Numbered from the stretch's first letter, positions 1 to 8,274 are shown. The stretch: 37,422 bases of DNA from Pseudobacteriovorax sp. (GCA_013215145.1 JABSRP010000058.1:1-37422); one strand, 5' to 3'. The notes: generated by a model not told the origin, from the letters alone. Program-made: numbers and translations.

Positions 1-52
1 AACATTCTCCGATTCGGGCGGGAATCGCTGGTGCCTAAAGTGGCCCAGGAAT

Positions 53-88
53 CCCCCACTATAGCCGCGTCAGCGGTATAGTGGCGGG
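53..88. other. Long imperfect hairpin at window start
   Basis: Positions 56-63 and 65-68 pair with 73-76 and 77-84 (12 bp, one bulged G, 4-nt loop), and C53-55 can add pairs with G86-88. A second short inverted repeat (CGATTC at 10-15, GAATCG at 22-27) lies just before it. There is no clean T tract after the stem, so a terminator is possible but not shown. No reading frame across 1-286 has a convincing start; a short open frame ending at 40 or 78 could be the tail of an upstream gene, but this cannot be decided here. Confidence 0.4.
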
Positions 89-286
89 AGGCTGTCAATA
101 ACTTCGTTTTATTCTGGATACAAAAATGGGCCGCCTTAAGGTCTCCATCGCTTCGCGTTGGCTCATATTTGGCCATAAATTTAGTCGTGAGATGGTAGAA
201 AGCAGGATTCATGCAATATTTCGCGGTGGCGTGCATCTTGATAATACGAAAGTAACTTGTTTACGGACGAACAAAGGAGATTGGCA

Positions 287-937
287 ATGGGACGTATGTT
301 TTTTAGTTCGGATGTCCATTTCTTTCACAAGAATATATTGCGCTATGACGAAGAGGCTATTAGAGAGCACCTTGGGCATGTTGGAAGTATTTACCACTAT
401 AACGAGCTTATCATCGCGCGGTGGAACGAACTCGTAGCACCTGAAGATCAAGTATATTTTCTAGGAGACTTTTCTTTCGGAAGCAGAGGCGAATCAGCAG
501 AAATTCTGCATCGATTGCATGGTGTCAAGACTGTTGTGAGGGGGAATCATGACCCCGATGAAACCCTTCTGCGCGATATGGGATTCTCCGAGATTCATGA
601 TAGCTTATTTGTTAATTATAAAGATCAGAGTCTTTACCTATCTCACTTTCCCGTGAAAGATCTCTATCAGGATATCGATGCGGGTAATCATAATGCATTT
701 GAAATGGATGTGGATGTCCGAGATAAAAAACGGGCTACACGAATCATCACTAAGTGGGCTCATCATCTTTTTGATTGCGCTGAGATAATGGCCACAGGCG
801 ATCAACCCTTACTCGTTTGCGGGCACGTGCACGGACTCTGGCAACGTGCTGAGTTTAAGGGTGTAAGTATGCGCAATGTCGGGCTTGCAGCGAATGGATA
901 TCGTCCTGTTGGGGTGGATGAGCTTCGTCGGATGTGA
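287..937 (+). CDS. Calcineurin-like metallophosphoesterase
   Basis: A 216-residue cytoplasmic phosphoesterase, probably binding two metal ions. All signature motifs are visible: D9-x-H11 near the N-terminus, G60-D61, the GNHD box at 86-89, an SH at 119-120 and GHVHG at 179-183, which together supply the usual two-metal ligands. Length fits a single-domain member. I chose ATG 287 because an AGGAG-type ribosome site lies 8-12 nt upstream; an open extension to 257 has no such site. No signal peptide or fused domain is seen. The natural substrate cannot be read from the sequence. It converges with the DUF2905 gene and appears to be a single-gene unit. Confidence 0.85.
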   Translation: MGRMFFSSDVHFFHKNILRYDEEAIREHLGHVGSIYHYNELIIARWNELVAPEDQVYFLGDFSFGSRGESAEILHRLHGVKTVVRGNHDPDETLLRDMGFSEIHDSLFVNYKDQSLYLSHFPVKDLYQDIDAGNHNAFEMDVDVRDKKRATRIITKWAHHLFDCAEIMATGDQPLLVCGHVHGLWQRAEFKGVSMRNVGLAANGYRPVGVDELRRM

Positions 938-1001
938 TTCTTTTGCTGGACATATGTCCTAGAGTGCATAGAGGTTTTACAGGTTTATAAAACAGATTAG
1001 A

Positions 1002-1211
1002 CTAGAAAAGCTTCCGCATCACATAAAGAATGAAAGATAAAACGACGCTAGCGATTATAGACGTCGTCAATGGAAAGTAGAAATTACCAGTCTCGCCGAG
1101 TTTAAAGTGAAAGTCACCTGGTAGACGACCGATCTTAAAGTTGGGAAAGAAATGCATAATCAGTCCTACGAGGGCAATGCCAATTCCTAATGCGACTAAA
1201 AATCTTGCCAT
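1002..1211 (-). CDS. DUF2905 small membrane protein
   Basis: A 69-residue protein with two hydrophobic segments (about residues 3-21 and 46-65) separated by a short polar stretch containing IGRLPGDF, the typical signature of DUF2905 proteins. The family is small, inner-membrane and of unknown function. The start is well supported: AAAGGAGG lies a few bases upstream of ATG on the minus strand. Length matches the family (about 70 residues). Confidence 0.8.
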   Translation of the reverse strand: MARFLVALGIGIALVGLIMHFFPNFKIGRLPGDFHFKLGETGNFYFPLTTSIIASVVLSFILYVMRKLF

Positions 1212-1280
1212 GGGTGCCTCCTTTGTTCATTATATGAGCGACTATTTGTTACTGCAGAATTTTAACTGACCTTATTTCAT

Positions 1281-1305
1281 GCTTGGGTCAAAATTTGACC
1301 CAAGC
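1281..1305. repeat. Perfect 12-bp dyad with 1-nt centre
   Basis: GCTTGGGTCAAA is followed after one A by its exact complement TTTGACCCAAGC. It lies between the DUF302 gene and the DUF2905 gene, both on the minus strand. A run of six T starts 6 nt later on the plus strand, but no plus-strand gene ends here. It could be an operator for the DUF2905 gene, or a transcript end for the DUF302 gene without a U tract. The 1-nt centre fits a DNA-binding dyad better than an RNA loop. Confidence 0.6.
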
Positions 1306-1417
1306 TAACAGTTTTTTCGCGTCGGTAAAAGTGATCGATGCCAGTGTGGAAACGAAAGAGTAGGCGTCAGTTGTCATGGGAGTCCCATTACGGGAGCATT
1401 CTGAATTTGAGGCATAG

Positions 1418-1885
1418 CTATTCCGTGGCCGCCTTTGCGAAATACTCATACAATGCCGTAACCCTCTTCACAGCGTCTTTCTTGGGCTTAATCCCATGCC
1501 TTGGATAGATGGTTTCAAACAGGTATTGCGCCGAGTTAATGCTGAAATAAACATCACCTTTCGCATCTTGCCAGACCATCGCTTTAGGAGGTAGGTCTAT
1601 GGCAACCGTTGGGTGTTTGATAAAAACGGGAGTGCCCATCTTCGGATTGCCAAATACAATCACGGTGGCAGGGGGCATCTTTAGTCCGAATTCCTTCGCC
1701 GCTGCAGCATGGTCGAGCCTTGTGAAAAGCTTGAGTCCTTTTTCTTTAACGGCTTTCTCAAACTTTTCAATCGTTTGTTTGACCGAATGCTTGCTTTTTA
1801 CTGTTATAAGACCATTTGCTTCTGGGGTTGCGGCGGCATGTAGGCTGGGTATTGCGAGTAACATCGTTATAAGAATTTTAATCAT
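1418..1885 (-). CDS. Exported DUF302 protein
   Basis: A 155-residue protein with an N-terminal signal peptide (MIKILITMLLAIPSLHAA) followed by one DUF302 domain. The early part has the usual helix (SVKQTIEKFEKAVKEKG), then a stretch with PATVIVFGNPKMGTP, the conserved core of DUF302. The family is small, often periplasmic, of unknown biochemical role. ATG 1885 is chosen because GAAGGA lies 7 nt upstream; the longer frame would need a TTG inside that site. The C-terminal part (AMVWQDAKGDVYFSIN) is also typical. No partner gene is obvious. Confidence 0.85.
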   Translation of the reverse strand: MIKILITMLLAIPSLHAAATPEANGLITVKSKHSVKQTIEKFEKAVKEKGLKLFTRLDHAAAAKEFGLKMPPATVIVFGNPKMGTPVFIKHPTVAIDLPPKAMVWQDAKGDVYFSINSAQYLFETIYPRHGIKPKKDAVKRVTALYEYFAKAATE

Positions 1886-1900
1886 TTCTATGTCCTTCAA

Positions 1901-2375
1901 TAATCATCTGAGCTGAGTTATGTGAGATTAGCATTTTGTGATGGTAGTGAAAAGAGCGGCACTAGATAGCGCCTCATTTATATAAAAGTTCGGGTTTAAA
2001 GGATAAGCCCTGAAAGACCCTTATCGCTTTGCATATATCTCAATCCAAGTTTTAAACCATGACGATTTCTATTGTGTCTAGATTTAGGTACAATTTTGCC
2101 TAAAATCGAAACAAAAAGTCGAAAAAAAGCCTGAATAGGCTGTAATTTTTTGATACCTAAGTTCGCAGATACTATGCTACTGAGGACTCAATCATCCGCG
2201 CCCTCCCAAGGAGTCTCTAAAACACTCATCATTGCAAAAATTTACCGCGGCCTAATCAGCATTTTCCATACATGTGAAACTCGTCAAGGACGTATAAGTC
2301 ATTATGGCGTTTTGCTTGATGGGCCGATGATTTGTTGCTAGGTAATCTCAGGACTAAAACTATCCGGAGAATGTC
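1901..2375. other. Intergenic region, weak hairpin
   Basis: There is no convincing gene in this divergent spacer. A short hairpin (AGCCT 2128-2132, AGGCT 2137-2141) is flanked by an A run on the left and six T on the right, so it could act weakly as a terminator in either direction. A 63-codon open frame at 2150-2341 has no ribosome site and an unremarkable composition, and was left out. The promoter of the following gene must lie here but is not clear by eye. Confidence 0.4.
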
Positions 2376-2834
2376 ATGAAAAACATAAAACTCTTAACAA
2401 TTTCAGCTGCTTTTGTCGTTTCTGTGTTGGCCAGCTCCCAGTTGCTGGCTATTTCAGATGATGCCAGCCCAAATGAGCCAACCGCTGTGGAAGCAGCTCC
2501 AGTTGAGATTTGGCAACCTCTAGCTAAGTGCGAATTCACCAATGCTCAGGGTGAATCTGGCACTTATGAATTTTTCGCTCAAATTTTTTCAGCAGAACCT
2601 TCGGCTTTTTTACTGTCAGATCAAGAGAATGCTCAACGAGTCATTATCAAGGCAACCGATTTCAAGGTCATAACTAACAATCAATTTGAGATGACCATCG
2701 ATGTTCAGGAAACAAGCAGCCAAATCAAATGGAATCTAACCCTAAGACCCGGAAGAGCAAAGGTATCAACCCTTAGCTTTATAGGTCCAGAAGGTTCTAA
2801 CGCTATTGACTGTATCACAGGAGAAGAAGTCTAG
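2376..2834 (+). CDS. Small exported protein of unknown function
   Basis: A 152-residue protein with a clear signal peptide (about residues 1-25, ending near SSQLLA). After an acidic, low-complexity linker, the mature part begins around WQPLAKCEF and looks like one small beta-rich domain. Its two cysteines (in KCEF and DCITG) sit near the two ends and could form a disulphide. GGAGA lies about 8 nt before the ATG. I do not recognise the family. It stands alone between two long spacers. Confidence 0.75.
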   Translation: MKNIKLLTISAAFVVSVLASSQLLAISDDASPNEPTAVEAAPVEIWQPLAKCEFTNAQGESGTYEFFAQIFSAEPSAFLLSDQENAQRVIIKATDFKVITNNQFEMTIDVQETSSQIKWNLTLRPGRAKVSTLSFIGPEGSNAIDCITGEEV

Positions 2835-3309
2835 TAAAAAGGCTTTGAAAACTGCAAGCGAATGATGCCTAGGGAAAGGCGTCATACCTATCTCTCCTTT
2901 TGGATTCTCAGAGTCCTCGTTTCTTCTTCGGGCTCTCGAGAAAGCTTTCCGACTTAATGAGAACGCTCAAATGATTTATTACAGTTCATTGTAGCTTCAT
3001 GACCTTGAACATGAAAATCGTTAGTGCGACGAATATCTTTTTTGGTTCCCCGCGTAAGAATATGACTCAAATGCGCGAATATTCTTTTCAAATTTTGGCT
3101 TTTTTACTTTGGGTTTTGCTGAATTTAGAATTTGGAAGGAATCGAGAGTTGAGGTTGGGGCAGGACGGGCTTGCGAGGAGGGAGCTTTCAAGGACATCTA
3201 GTACCGGCTATTCTGCCGAATTTATTGACATATTGCTTAAACTACGAAAAAGCTTTAGATTTCCCCTATAGTGTACGATTGTATGTACAATAAGGAAAAA
3301 AAGGTTAGT
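2835..3309. other. Intergenic region before brnTA
   Basis: No convincing gene. A 90-codon open frame at 2999-3271 lacks a plausible ribosome site and reads as low-complexity, so it was rejected. A good -35-like TTGACA occurs at 3225-3230, but no -10 lies at the proper distance. A TATAGT at 3267-3272 sits immediately before the brnT leader and may be the -10 of the toxin-antitoxin operon, with a poor -35. Confidence 0.4.
3272..3289 (+). promoter_or_regulatory. Candidate autoregulatory operator of brnTA
   Basis: An inverted repeat TGTAC-8 nt-GTACA lies directly downstream of a TATAGT hexamer and about 20 nt upstream of the brnT start. BrnA-type antitoxins carry a ribbon-helix-helix fold and are known to repress their own operon, so a dyad here fits. 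The assignment rests only on position and symmetry. Confidence 0.35.
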
Positions 3310-3574
3310 TTGGATTCCATAGAATGGGGAGGAAAAGCGACTTTCAAATATCGATAAACACAGCATAGATTTTGTGGATGTGACACCAGTTCTAACCGAT
3401 CCACTTGCGGTTGTAATTGACGATGAGGATCATGAGGAGCTTAGGCATGTAGCTATAGGAATGGGCGGTTACTCCCGCATTCTTGTTGTTTGCTACACTT
3501 GGCGTAATGACACTTTGCGAATTATCAGCGCTCGAAAGGCTACCAAGAAAGAGAGGAAGTTTTATGAGGGATGA
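3310..3574 (+). pseudogene. brnT: BrnT-family toxin, apparently frameshifted near the start
   Basis: BrnT is the ribonuclease toxin of a type II toxin-antitoxin pair. From 3374 the plus strand encodes its C-terminal two thirds with the family hallmarks DPLAVVIDDEDHEE and RIISARKATKKERKFYE. Codons before 3374 still read as BrnT (EEKRLSNIDKHSIDFVDVTP from 3329) but end upstream at an in-frame TAG at 3320-3322. The expected N-terminus (TTG 3310, then DSIEW) is in another frame, preceded by AAGGAAAAAAGG. Joining at 3328 needs one base skipped or two restored, near a GGGGAGGAAAA tract. As sequenced, full-length toxin cannot be made without frameshifting. An internal GTG (3374) has no ribosome site. 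It overlaps brnA by 11 nt, as is usual for this pair. Confidence 0.75.
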
Positions 3575-3821
3575 ATACGATTTTTCAAAAGGTAAGAAGG
3601 GGCCTGTAATTGCTGATTCCACCACCAAAGAACGAATTACAATTAGAGTCGATCAAGATATTTTGAAATGGTTTAAAGATCAATGTGCCGGCGGTGGAAA
3701 TTATCAATCGCTAATTAACCAAGCCTTAAGACAGCATATTGATCATGATGGAATAAAAAAAGAGATTAGAACAATAGTAGGAGAAGAGCTTAAACTAGCT
3801 CAGAAGTCTGTTGCTGAATAG
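3564..3821 (+). CDS. brnA: BrnA-family antitoxin
   Basis: An 85-residue antitoxin that would bind BrnT and repress the operon. It starts with MRDEYDFSKGKKGPV, the usual BrnA opening that contacts the toxin, followed by a ribbon-helix-helix segment (ERITIRVDQDILKWFKDQC) and the helix GGGNYQSLINQALRQHI. ATG 3564 lies inside the end of brnT; AGAGGAAG just upstream (3551-3558) serves as ribosome site. The gene is full length and intact although its toxin partner appears broken, so it may be a relic of an inactivated pair or a surviving antitoxin. The C-terminal tail after residue 65 is charged and helical. Confidence 0.9.
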   Translation: MRDEYDFSKGKKGPVIADSTTKERITIRVDQDILKWFKDQCAGGGNYQSLINQALRQHIDHDGIKKEIRTIVGEELKLAQKSVAE

Positions 3822-4278
3822 TCTTGGCATCTATAATAATCGTACCCATTACCAGCGACCAGATGTCCAATTCTATCGTCGATGTCATTAGACTGACTGA
3901 GTCTAATGTTATAGGCTTGAGGTACATTTCTGGTGAAAATCCAATTCTCCATGTGACCTTTCGCTGTCACCACGATGAGATCATTTCCAATCCGATTGGG
4001 TCAGAGGGAGTAGCCTATCAAATTTTCGTGAAAAGTCGCAAGAATAGAACATTAATACCTTCGACGAGATGATAGCAGGACGGTCAGGAATTTTCGCTAT
4101 TCATAAATAAATTGAAGTTACCGGGCATACCGGACAAGCTTAGGTCTAACAAAAGCATTTTGAAGTAGTGCTTCGGAATTGGTGCTGTTCATACCAAGTT
4201 CTTGCAACGATTTGCTCTGTTATGCTACTGAGTATCGAGGCTCATACACAGAGAGATCTAAACTCCCACTCCGTCCTA
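3822..4278. other. Intergenic region after brnA
   Basis: No gene is supported. An 82-codon frame at 3824-4072 would need a TTG start without a ribosome site and resembles no family I know. Overlapping open frames at 4168-4395 are shadows of the minus-strand HTH gene. Confidence 0.4.
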
Positions 4279-4476
4279 TCAACTCTGAGAGGCTTCAGCA
4301 GCCGCCTCACAAGCGTCCTGAAACTCTTTATGTTTCTGCCTCCATTGCCAAATGCGCTGGCGATTCGTTCCAATTGTAGCAGCAAACGAAGCTAGAGACT
4401 TTCCTGCGCTCATATGCTTAATCACAAGATCGCAATATTCTTCCTTGTACTTAGTTGGTCTTCCTATTTTTGGCAT
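4279..4476 (-). CDS. Short phage-type HTH protein (terminase small subunit-like)
   Basis: A 65-residue protein. MPKIGRPTKYKEEYCDLVIKH followed by a compact helix-turn-helix (ASFAATIGTNRQRIWQWRQKH) is the opening typical of phage terminase small subunits and related DNA-packaging or HTH proteins, which bind DNA. GAGG sits 5 nt before the ATG. Family members usually continue well beyond this point, whereas here a TGA follows AAEASQS; no clear continuation was found in the other frames. It is therefore either a minimal HTH protein or a truncated prophage relic. Its neighbours (brnTA, orphan Rhs tip) fit a mobile patch. Confidence 0.6.
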   Translation of the reverse strand: MPKIGRPTKYKEEYCDLVIKHMSAGKSLASFAATIGTNRQRIWQWRQKHKEFQDACEAAAEASQS

Positions 4477-4738
4477 ACAAACCTCGTCAATTTTCCAACC
4501 AGTCTAGCATGCAAGCATCCCGTTCCCCTAGCCCAAAGGCGGAGGAACGGGTGCTCTATTCCCTCTTGATATGAAATTGCTCCCTCCAAGCTTATCTTAA
4601 AAAAAAGGCGCGCAACGACAAGCGTGATGAGGTTGCCAGCTTGTTTGAAGAGGTTCTTGATACGAGGAATTAGGTGTGCCAGAGTTGGCGGGAATGACGG
4701 TAACGAAGTTGTATAGCCCCAAGTTAATCTGTATTCTA

Positions 4739-5032
4739 CTACCACATTAAAAGATTTCCAATCGCGCTAGCCAGAAATAGTACAATAAAGGGCAAGGTAA
4801 CGGAGATACAGATAAATTTTTTGATACTCTTCTTTAGTTTCCAAAGTAAAATACAATTAGCTATCACCACCACAAGTGAAAAGATAAAAAACCAAATCCC
4901 ATCATCGGGATGGCGATAGTCTGGAAAGTTGATAGCATGGTACTTAGATATTTTTATATAAACGAAAAAGTTTAAAATACCTGTCACAACCCCAATACTC
5001 GTAAGTTTTATAGATTCCATATTGATCAGCAT
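4739..5032 (-). CDS. Small membrane protein, candidate immunity to the Rhs tip
   Basis: A 97-residue protein with three hydrophobic segments (roughly residues 9-26, 46-63 and 74-94) separated by lysine-rich loops. It starts 3 nt after the stop of the rhs gene and is surely co-transcribed with it. Rhs C-terminal toxins are nearly always followed at once by their immunity gene, so position suggests an immunity role; nothing in the sequence itself proves it. ATG 5032 has AGGA very close; ATG 5020 is an alternative with longer spacing. I recognise no family. A membrane location would fit a toxin that acts on the envelope. Confidence 0.65.
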   Translation of the reverse strand: MLINMESIKLTSIGVVTGILNFFVYIKISKYHAINFPDYRHPDDGIWFFIFSLVVVIANCILLWKLKKSIKKFICISVTLPFIVLFLASAIGNLLMW

Positions 5033-5035
5033 ATC

Positions 5036-6235
5036 CTACTGTTGATTAGTCAAATCTATGGATTGCTGCCTATTATGATCATAGGAACCAACTTTTTCCA
5101 AATTTGAATCAGTTGACAAATCGTTAGGAGATTCAAAAGCTCCATGGTCATCAAAGGTTAATCCACCAGCCTCTCCGCAACTTGCGGTATTCGTCGAACA
5201 AACACCATTTAGTATGTACTCATTGGTTCTTATCTCAGGAGTTTTTATTTGAACTGACATTGTTTTTCCCATAATTGTTACACTAGGATTGAAAGTTCTG
5301 CTCTCAATCTTACTATCAACAGTCGATTCTGCATACGATCTAGCAGACTCTACGTTAAAAGAACTTGAGTCTTTGTGTCGGTATATGTCTATTGTTCTAC
5401 TATCTAGTTGTTTCAAAATCGTACTGTTATCTTCTATGTGCGAGCCCCTACCGTCTGAGGAAAAACTCTGACCTCGATCAAGTTCGATTGAAGCGTGGGA
5501 ATAAGGACCTTTTTCGCCGATCAGATTTTGCGCAGTAACTATACTATCAGATAAACTAGACCCATCACTCCTATATAACCAGATATCACCAGGCGCCAAG
5601 CCAGTTGGATCTGTAAATTTTATAGGATTATTGCGAGCGTAATTGTAAAGGCCACAACTCATTGGGTCTTCAATGCAAACTTCCGGTCTAGCAATAAACA
5701 AAGGATCAGCCGAAACGAACCGCCCCAACCCAGGATCATAATACCGAGCCCCAAAATAATACAACCCCGTATCATCATCCAAATAATGTCCTGTAAAACG
5801 ATGGTGGGTCTTTTCATTTGGCATCAAAGCGGTATTAGCTGTTTGATGGCTGGCCCAGTTTGCGCCGTCAGCGCCTTGGTCTTCGGGTTTGAACTCGGAG
5901 CCGTAGGCTCTGTAGATCATCTGCTCCACGGGGACATTATCTTTGTTCATAACGATATCGCTAGAGCCTAGGTGATCTTTGAGGTAGTAGAACCAGCTTT
6001 GCTTGTCATGCTCGATGCGGGCTAGTCTTTGGTCGCCGACGAAGACGTAGCTTTGGGTGTCGTTGGGTTCTACCGCGAGACTTTTCATGGAGTAGAGTGA
6101 TAGTTTCTGCTCTGCGCTCGTCTTATGGACCACGCGTTTGAAGACTCTCAGACATGAGCGATTTCTTCGGCTCCAACTCTCCCTGCTGGTAGGGAAAGTT
6201 CTGCTATCGTGGAGTTTTAGTAGTGCAAGTCCCAT
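5036..6235 (-). CDS. Orphan Rhs tip with permuted papain-like C-terminal domain
   Basis: A 399-residue fragment of an Rhs protein, which would normally exceed 1000 residues. Residues about 30-215 hold the last Rhs repeats (WFYYLKDHLGSSD) and the core motif GARYYDPGLGRFVSADP at 162-178, which marks the end of the conserved shell. The variable C-terminal domain (about 214-399) opens with APGDIWLYRS, then GPYSHASIEL (H247), IDIYRHKD and finally GVCSTNTASC (C346, C353). A His before a Cys in this order resembles YiiX-like permuted NlpC/P60 enzymes (amidase or thioesterase folds); this is inference. The first 28 residues do not look like Rhs, so the gene seems to be a displaced 3' tip. A candidate immunity gene follows. 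Confidence 0.75.
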   Translation of the reverse strand: MGLALLKLHDSRTFPTSRESWSRRNRSCLRVFKRVVHKTSAEQKLSLYSMKSLAVEPNDTQSYVFVGDQRLARIEHDKQSWFYYLKDHLGSSDIVMNKDNVPVEQMIYRAYGSEFKPEDQGADGANWASHQTANTALMPNEKTHHRFTGHYLDDDTGLYYFGARYYDPGLGRFVSADPLFIARPEVCIEDPMSCGLYNYARNNPIKFTDPTGLAPGDIWLYRSDGSSLSDSIVTAQNLIGEKGPYSHASIELDRGQSFSSDGRGSHIEDNSTILKQLDSRTIDIYRHKDSSSFNVESARSYAESTVDSKIESRTFNPSVTIMGKTMSVQIKTPEIRTNEYILNGVCSTNTASCGEAGGLTFDDHGAFESPNDLSTDSNLEKVGSYDHNRQQSIDLTNQQ

Positions 6236-6670
6236 AGCCTTATTATACCAAAATTATCCTGGTGTTTGATAGACGATATGAAACATATCGAACCCCCAAA
6301 TCAATAATATTCATGGCTGACTTGCTCAAGTTTTCCATGGCTCAAAAAAACTATCACACCCCCTTGAGTAATAAATATACGCCCGCCACGCAGACTAACA
6401 AAAATCGCAAAAATTCCAGTTTTAAGCCCTTTTTACAATCGTCTAAAATAATTGAGTATCTTCAAATCACCTAGAAACCCCATCCTGATCAGTATGAAAT
6501 TTTTCCGGACTATCGATTGGCTTACAACTTGCTCCAGAAAATGCAGGTATGGTCGTGGCTGCTCATAGGCTGTTTGCCTCTCAGAGGTGCCTAGAGTGAC
6601 TACCTCATCGCAAAGAAACGATGAGACCCGTCCCTACCAACACATACGTTTCGCTAAGGAGTTGTTAAAG
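6236..6670. other. Intergenic region between Rhs tip and NlpC-like lipoprotein
   Basis: No gene is supported. A perfect 7-bp hairpin (CGATATG 6274-6280, CATATCG 6284-6290, loop AAA) sits upstream of the Rhs tip. A 70-codon plus-strand frame at 6262-6474 has no ribosome site. The frame of the following lipoprotein stays open back to 6587 but has no usable earlier start. Confidence 0.4.
6242..6247 (-). promoter_or_regulatory. Consensus -10 box just before the Rhs-tip ATG
   Basis: A perfect TATAAT on the minus strand lies 6 nt upstream of the ATG at 6235, so the expected transcription start falls at or next to the A of the start codon. The mRNA would be leaderless. No good -35 is seen and no ribosome site precedes the ATG, so chance occurrence in an AT-rich stretch remains possible. 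Confidence 0.3.
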
Positions 6671-8185
6671 ATGAACTGGAATAGACTAAAAATGAACAAA
6701 GTTATTGCTATCGGAGCTCTGGCTCTGACGGCTCAGGCCTGCATCGATACTGATAAGGCTAACGATCAATCGGTTTTAAGTAACGATGGGACCCAGGCTT
6801 TCCCTGTAAATCCTCAATCAACAACGGGCTTCGGTGCTCCGATCCCTGATTTTATTGATTTTGATGCTCTATCGGTCTTTTCTGCCGAACAAGGTCTCGA
6901 GCGATTTAGTATTCAAACAAAAAAAGAGGGCAACAAGGTTTATCTAACTACCGGCCCAGGTGAAGACAATCTCGGTCTGCTACAGCATGAGTATCGTCAG
7001 TTATTTTCTACGGCAGAAAACCCTGATGTCGAAGAGGTTCTTGGCGAAAATGGTGAGGTGTCTCAGATCAGAGCTGATGTGACATCAGCTATTCCAGATC
7101 ATTTTATGAAAATCTATGGCATGCAGACCATCACTAACGGACCCAATTGCTACGGAACAGCCTTTTACTCCAAAGGTTGGACGCCAACTCCCAAGTACTA
7201 CTTCGACGCCGAGGTTGAGTACCTTATGAAAGAAAGTGGTCTATGCCGCAAAAAAGATCTTTCTGTACATGGCGAATATATACAGAAGGGTGATTTCGTA
7301 GTCTTCTATCACAAACGATTCGAAGCTAATCGCGGATTTCAGGGCTGGATAACCGAGCCCATGCATATGGCTTATGCTATCGCTGATGGTGGGCACTGGT
7401 TCCTTAACAAGTCGATGCCTGATTACCGCGCAAGGCCTGGCCTTTTCTCCGATCAGATGCTGTACGAGCACATCTTTCCGATCAATGAGGATTGTCGCGG
7501 TCTAGGTAACGAACCTGCGGACCAAGACTGTCACCGTGAGGCGAGCTCTGGGACATCACTAACCGAGCCTTGGTGGACGGAGGTCTATAGTTGTCAGGAT
7601 GCGCCCAACGGGATTCCCACCTCGACGGCTGGCTTTGCCAATAAAAACGAACTACATGCAAAGTGGTTAGTAGAATTGGATCGCTACGATCAAAACATGT
7701 ACGACGCTGCCATGGGCAACAGTGAAAACTTCGATGAAATCATAAGAAGTGGTCTTTCATTGAAGGTTCCACAAATCACTTCAGGTGATCGTGATCATCC
7801 TGAGTATAACGCGAGTTTCTATGATCGTCGCTACGAGGCTAGAGCCGCTACTACCACTTTCCGTTCGGCATTTTCTTTTATAGTTCCTTTTCCAGGACAA
7901 GAAGTCAACCTAACGGCTAACAACTCAGCATTGAATATTGAGTTCTTCGCCCCTGTGCCAAGAATCCTACAAGAGGGTGATAATGATTACCTTTGGCTAG
8001 AGTACCGTCTCGACCAAGGAGATAAAACCTGGTTGCCGGTACAGTGGGATTTCACAGAACGGCAGGTTAACGTGTCCGTACCTCAATCTCTTGCTGCTGG
8101 TGAGCATCGCGTACAGCTAAGACTACGCGATCATGCTGGTGCAGGTACTGGACCATCAGATTGGTTTACCGTTGTAGTCCCATAG
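6671..8185 (+). CDS. NlpC/P60-like lipoprotein with C-terminal beta domain
   Basis: A 504-residue putative lipoprotein. The signal sequence (MNKVIAIGALALTAQAC from M8) ends in a lipobox-like TAQAC. A papain/NlpC-like core is suggested by GPNCYGTAF (C160), the strand YIQKGDFVVFYHKRF and MHMAYAIADGGHWFLNK (H232, H242): the order Cys, GDfvvF, His matches NlpC/P60 peptidases, which cut cell-wall peptides. The match is to the motif order only, so function is tentative. About residues 400-504 form a separate beta-rich, Ig-like domain. ATG 6671 has AAGGAG 9 nt upstream; ATG 6692 would give a tidier signal peptide. A strong terminator follows, so the unit is monocistronic. Confidence 0.65.
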   Translation: MNWNRLKMNKVIAIGALALTAQACIDTDKANDQSVLSNDGTQAFPVNPQSTTGFGAPIPDFIDFDALSVFSAEQGLERFSIQTKKEGNKVYLTTGPGEDNLGLLQHEYRQLFSTAENPDVEEVLGENGEVSQIRADVTSAIPDHFMKIYGMQTITNGPNCYGTAFYSKGWTPTPKYYFDAEVEYLMKESGLCRKKDLSVHGEYIQKGDFVVFYHKRFEANRGFQGWITEPMHMAYAIADGGHWFLNKSMPDYRARPGLFSDQMLYEHIFPINEDCRGLGNEPADQDCHREASSGTSLTEPWWTEVYSCQDAPNGIPTSTAGFANKNELHAKWLVELDRYDQNMYDAAMGNSENFDEIIRSGLSLKVPQITSGDRDHPEYNASFYDRRYEARAATTTFRSAFSFIVPFPGQEVNLTANNSALNIEFFAPVPRILQEGDNDYLWLEYRLDQGDKTWLPVQWDFTERQVNVSVPQSLAAGEHRVQLRLRDHAGAGTGPSDWFTVVVP

Positions 8186-8234
8186 GTTTATAGCTAGATA
8201 GTGAAAATCTTGTGACTCTTTCATCAGATCTTTT

Positions 8235-8274
8235 GAGGCCTCGCTTAGTTTTCTCACTAAGTGAGGCCTCTTTT
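8235..8274 (+). terminator. Strong intrinsic terminator
   Basis: GAGGCCTCGCTTAGT at 8235-8249 pairs with ACTAAGTGAGGCCTC at 8256-8270 (15-bp stem with one mismatch, 6-nt loop), followed by TTTT. It ends the NlpC-like lipoprotein gene. Confidence 0.9.

Noticed and set aside
3225..3230. TTGACA as the -35 of brnTA
   Set aside because: No -10 at 16-18 nt; the TATAGT lies 36 nt further on.
2999..3271. 90-codon frame upstream of brnT
   Set aside because: No ribosome site and no recognisable features; it runs into the brnT promoter region.
3824..4072. 82-codon frame directly after brnA
   Set aside because: Needs a TTG start without a ribosome site and resembles no family; cannot be supported.
4464..4745. 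93-codon minus-strand frame next to the small membrane protein
   Set aside because: No ribosome site and unlikely composition. The plus strand has transposase-like fragments (RDEVASLFEEVLD) but too short to call.
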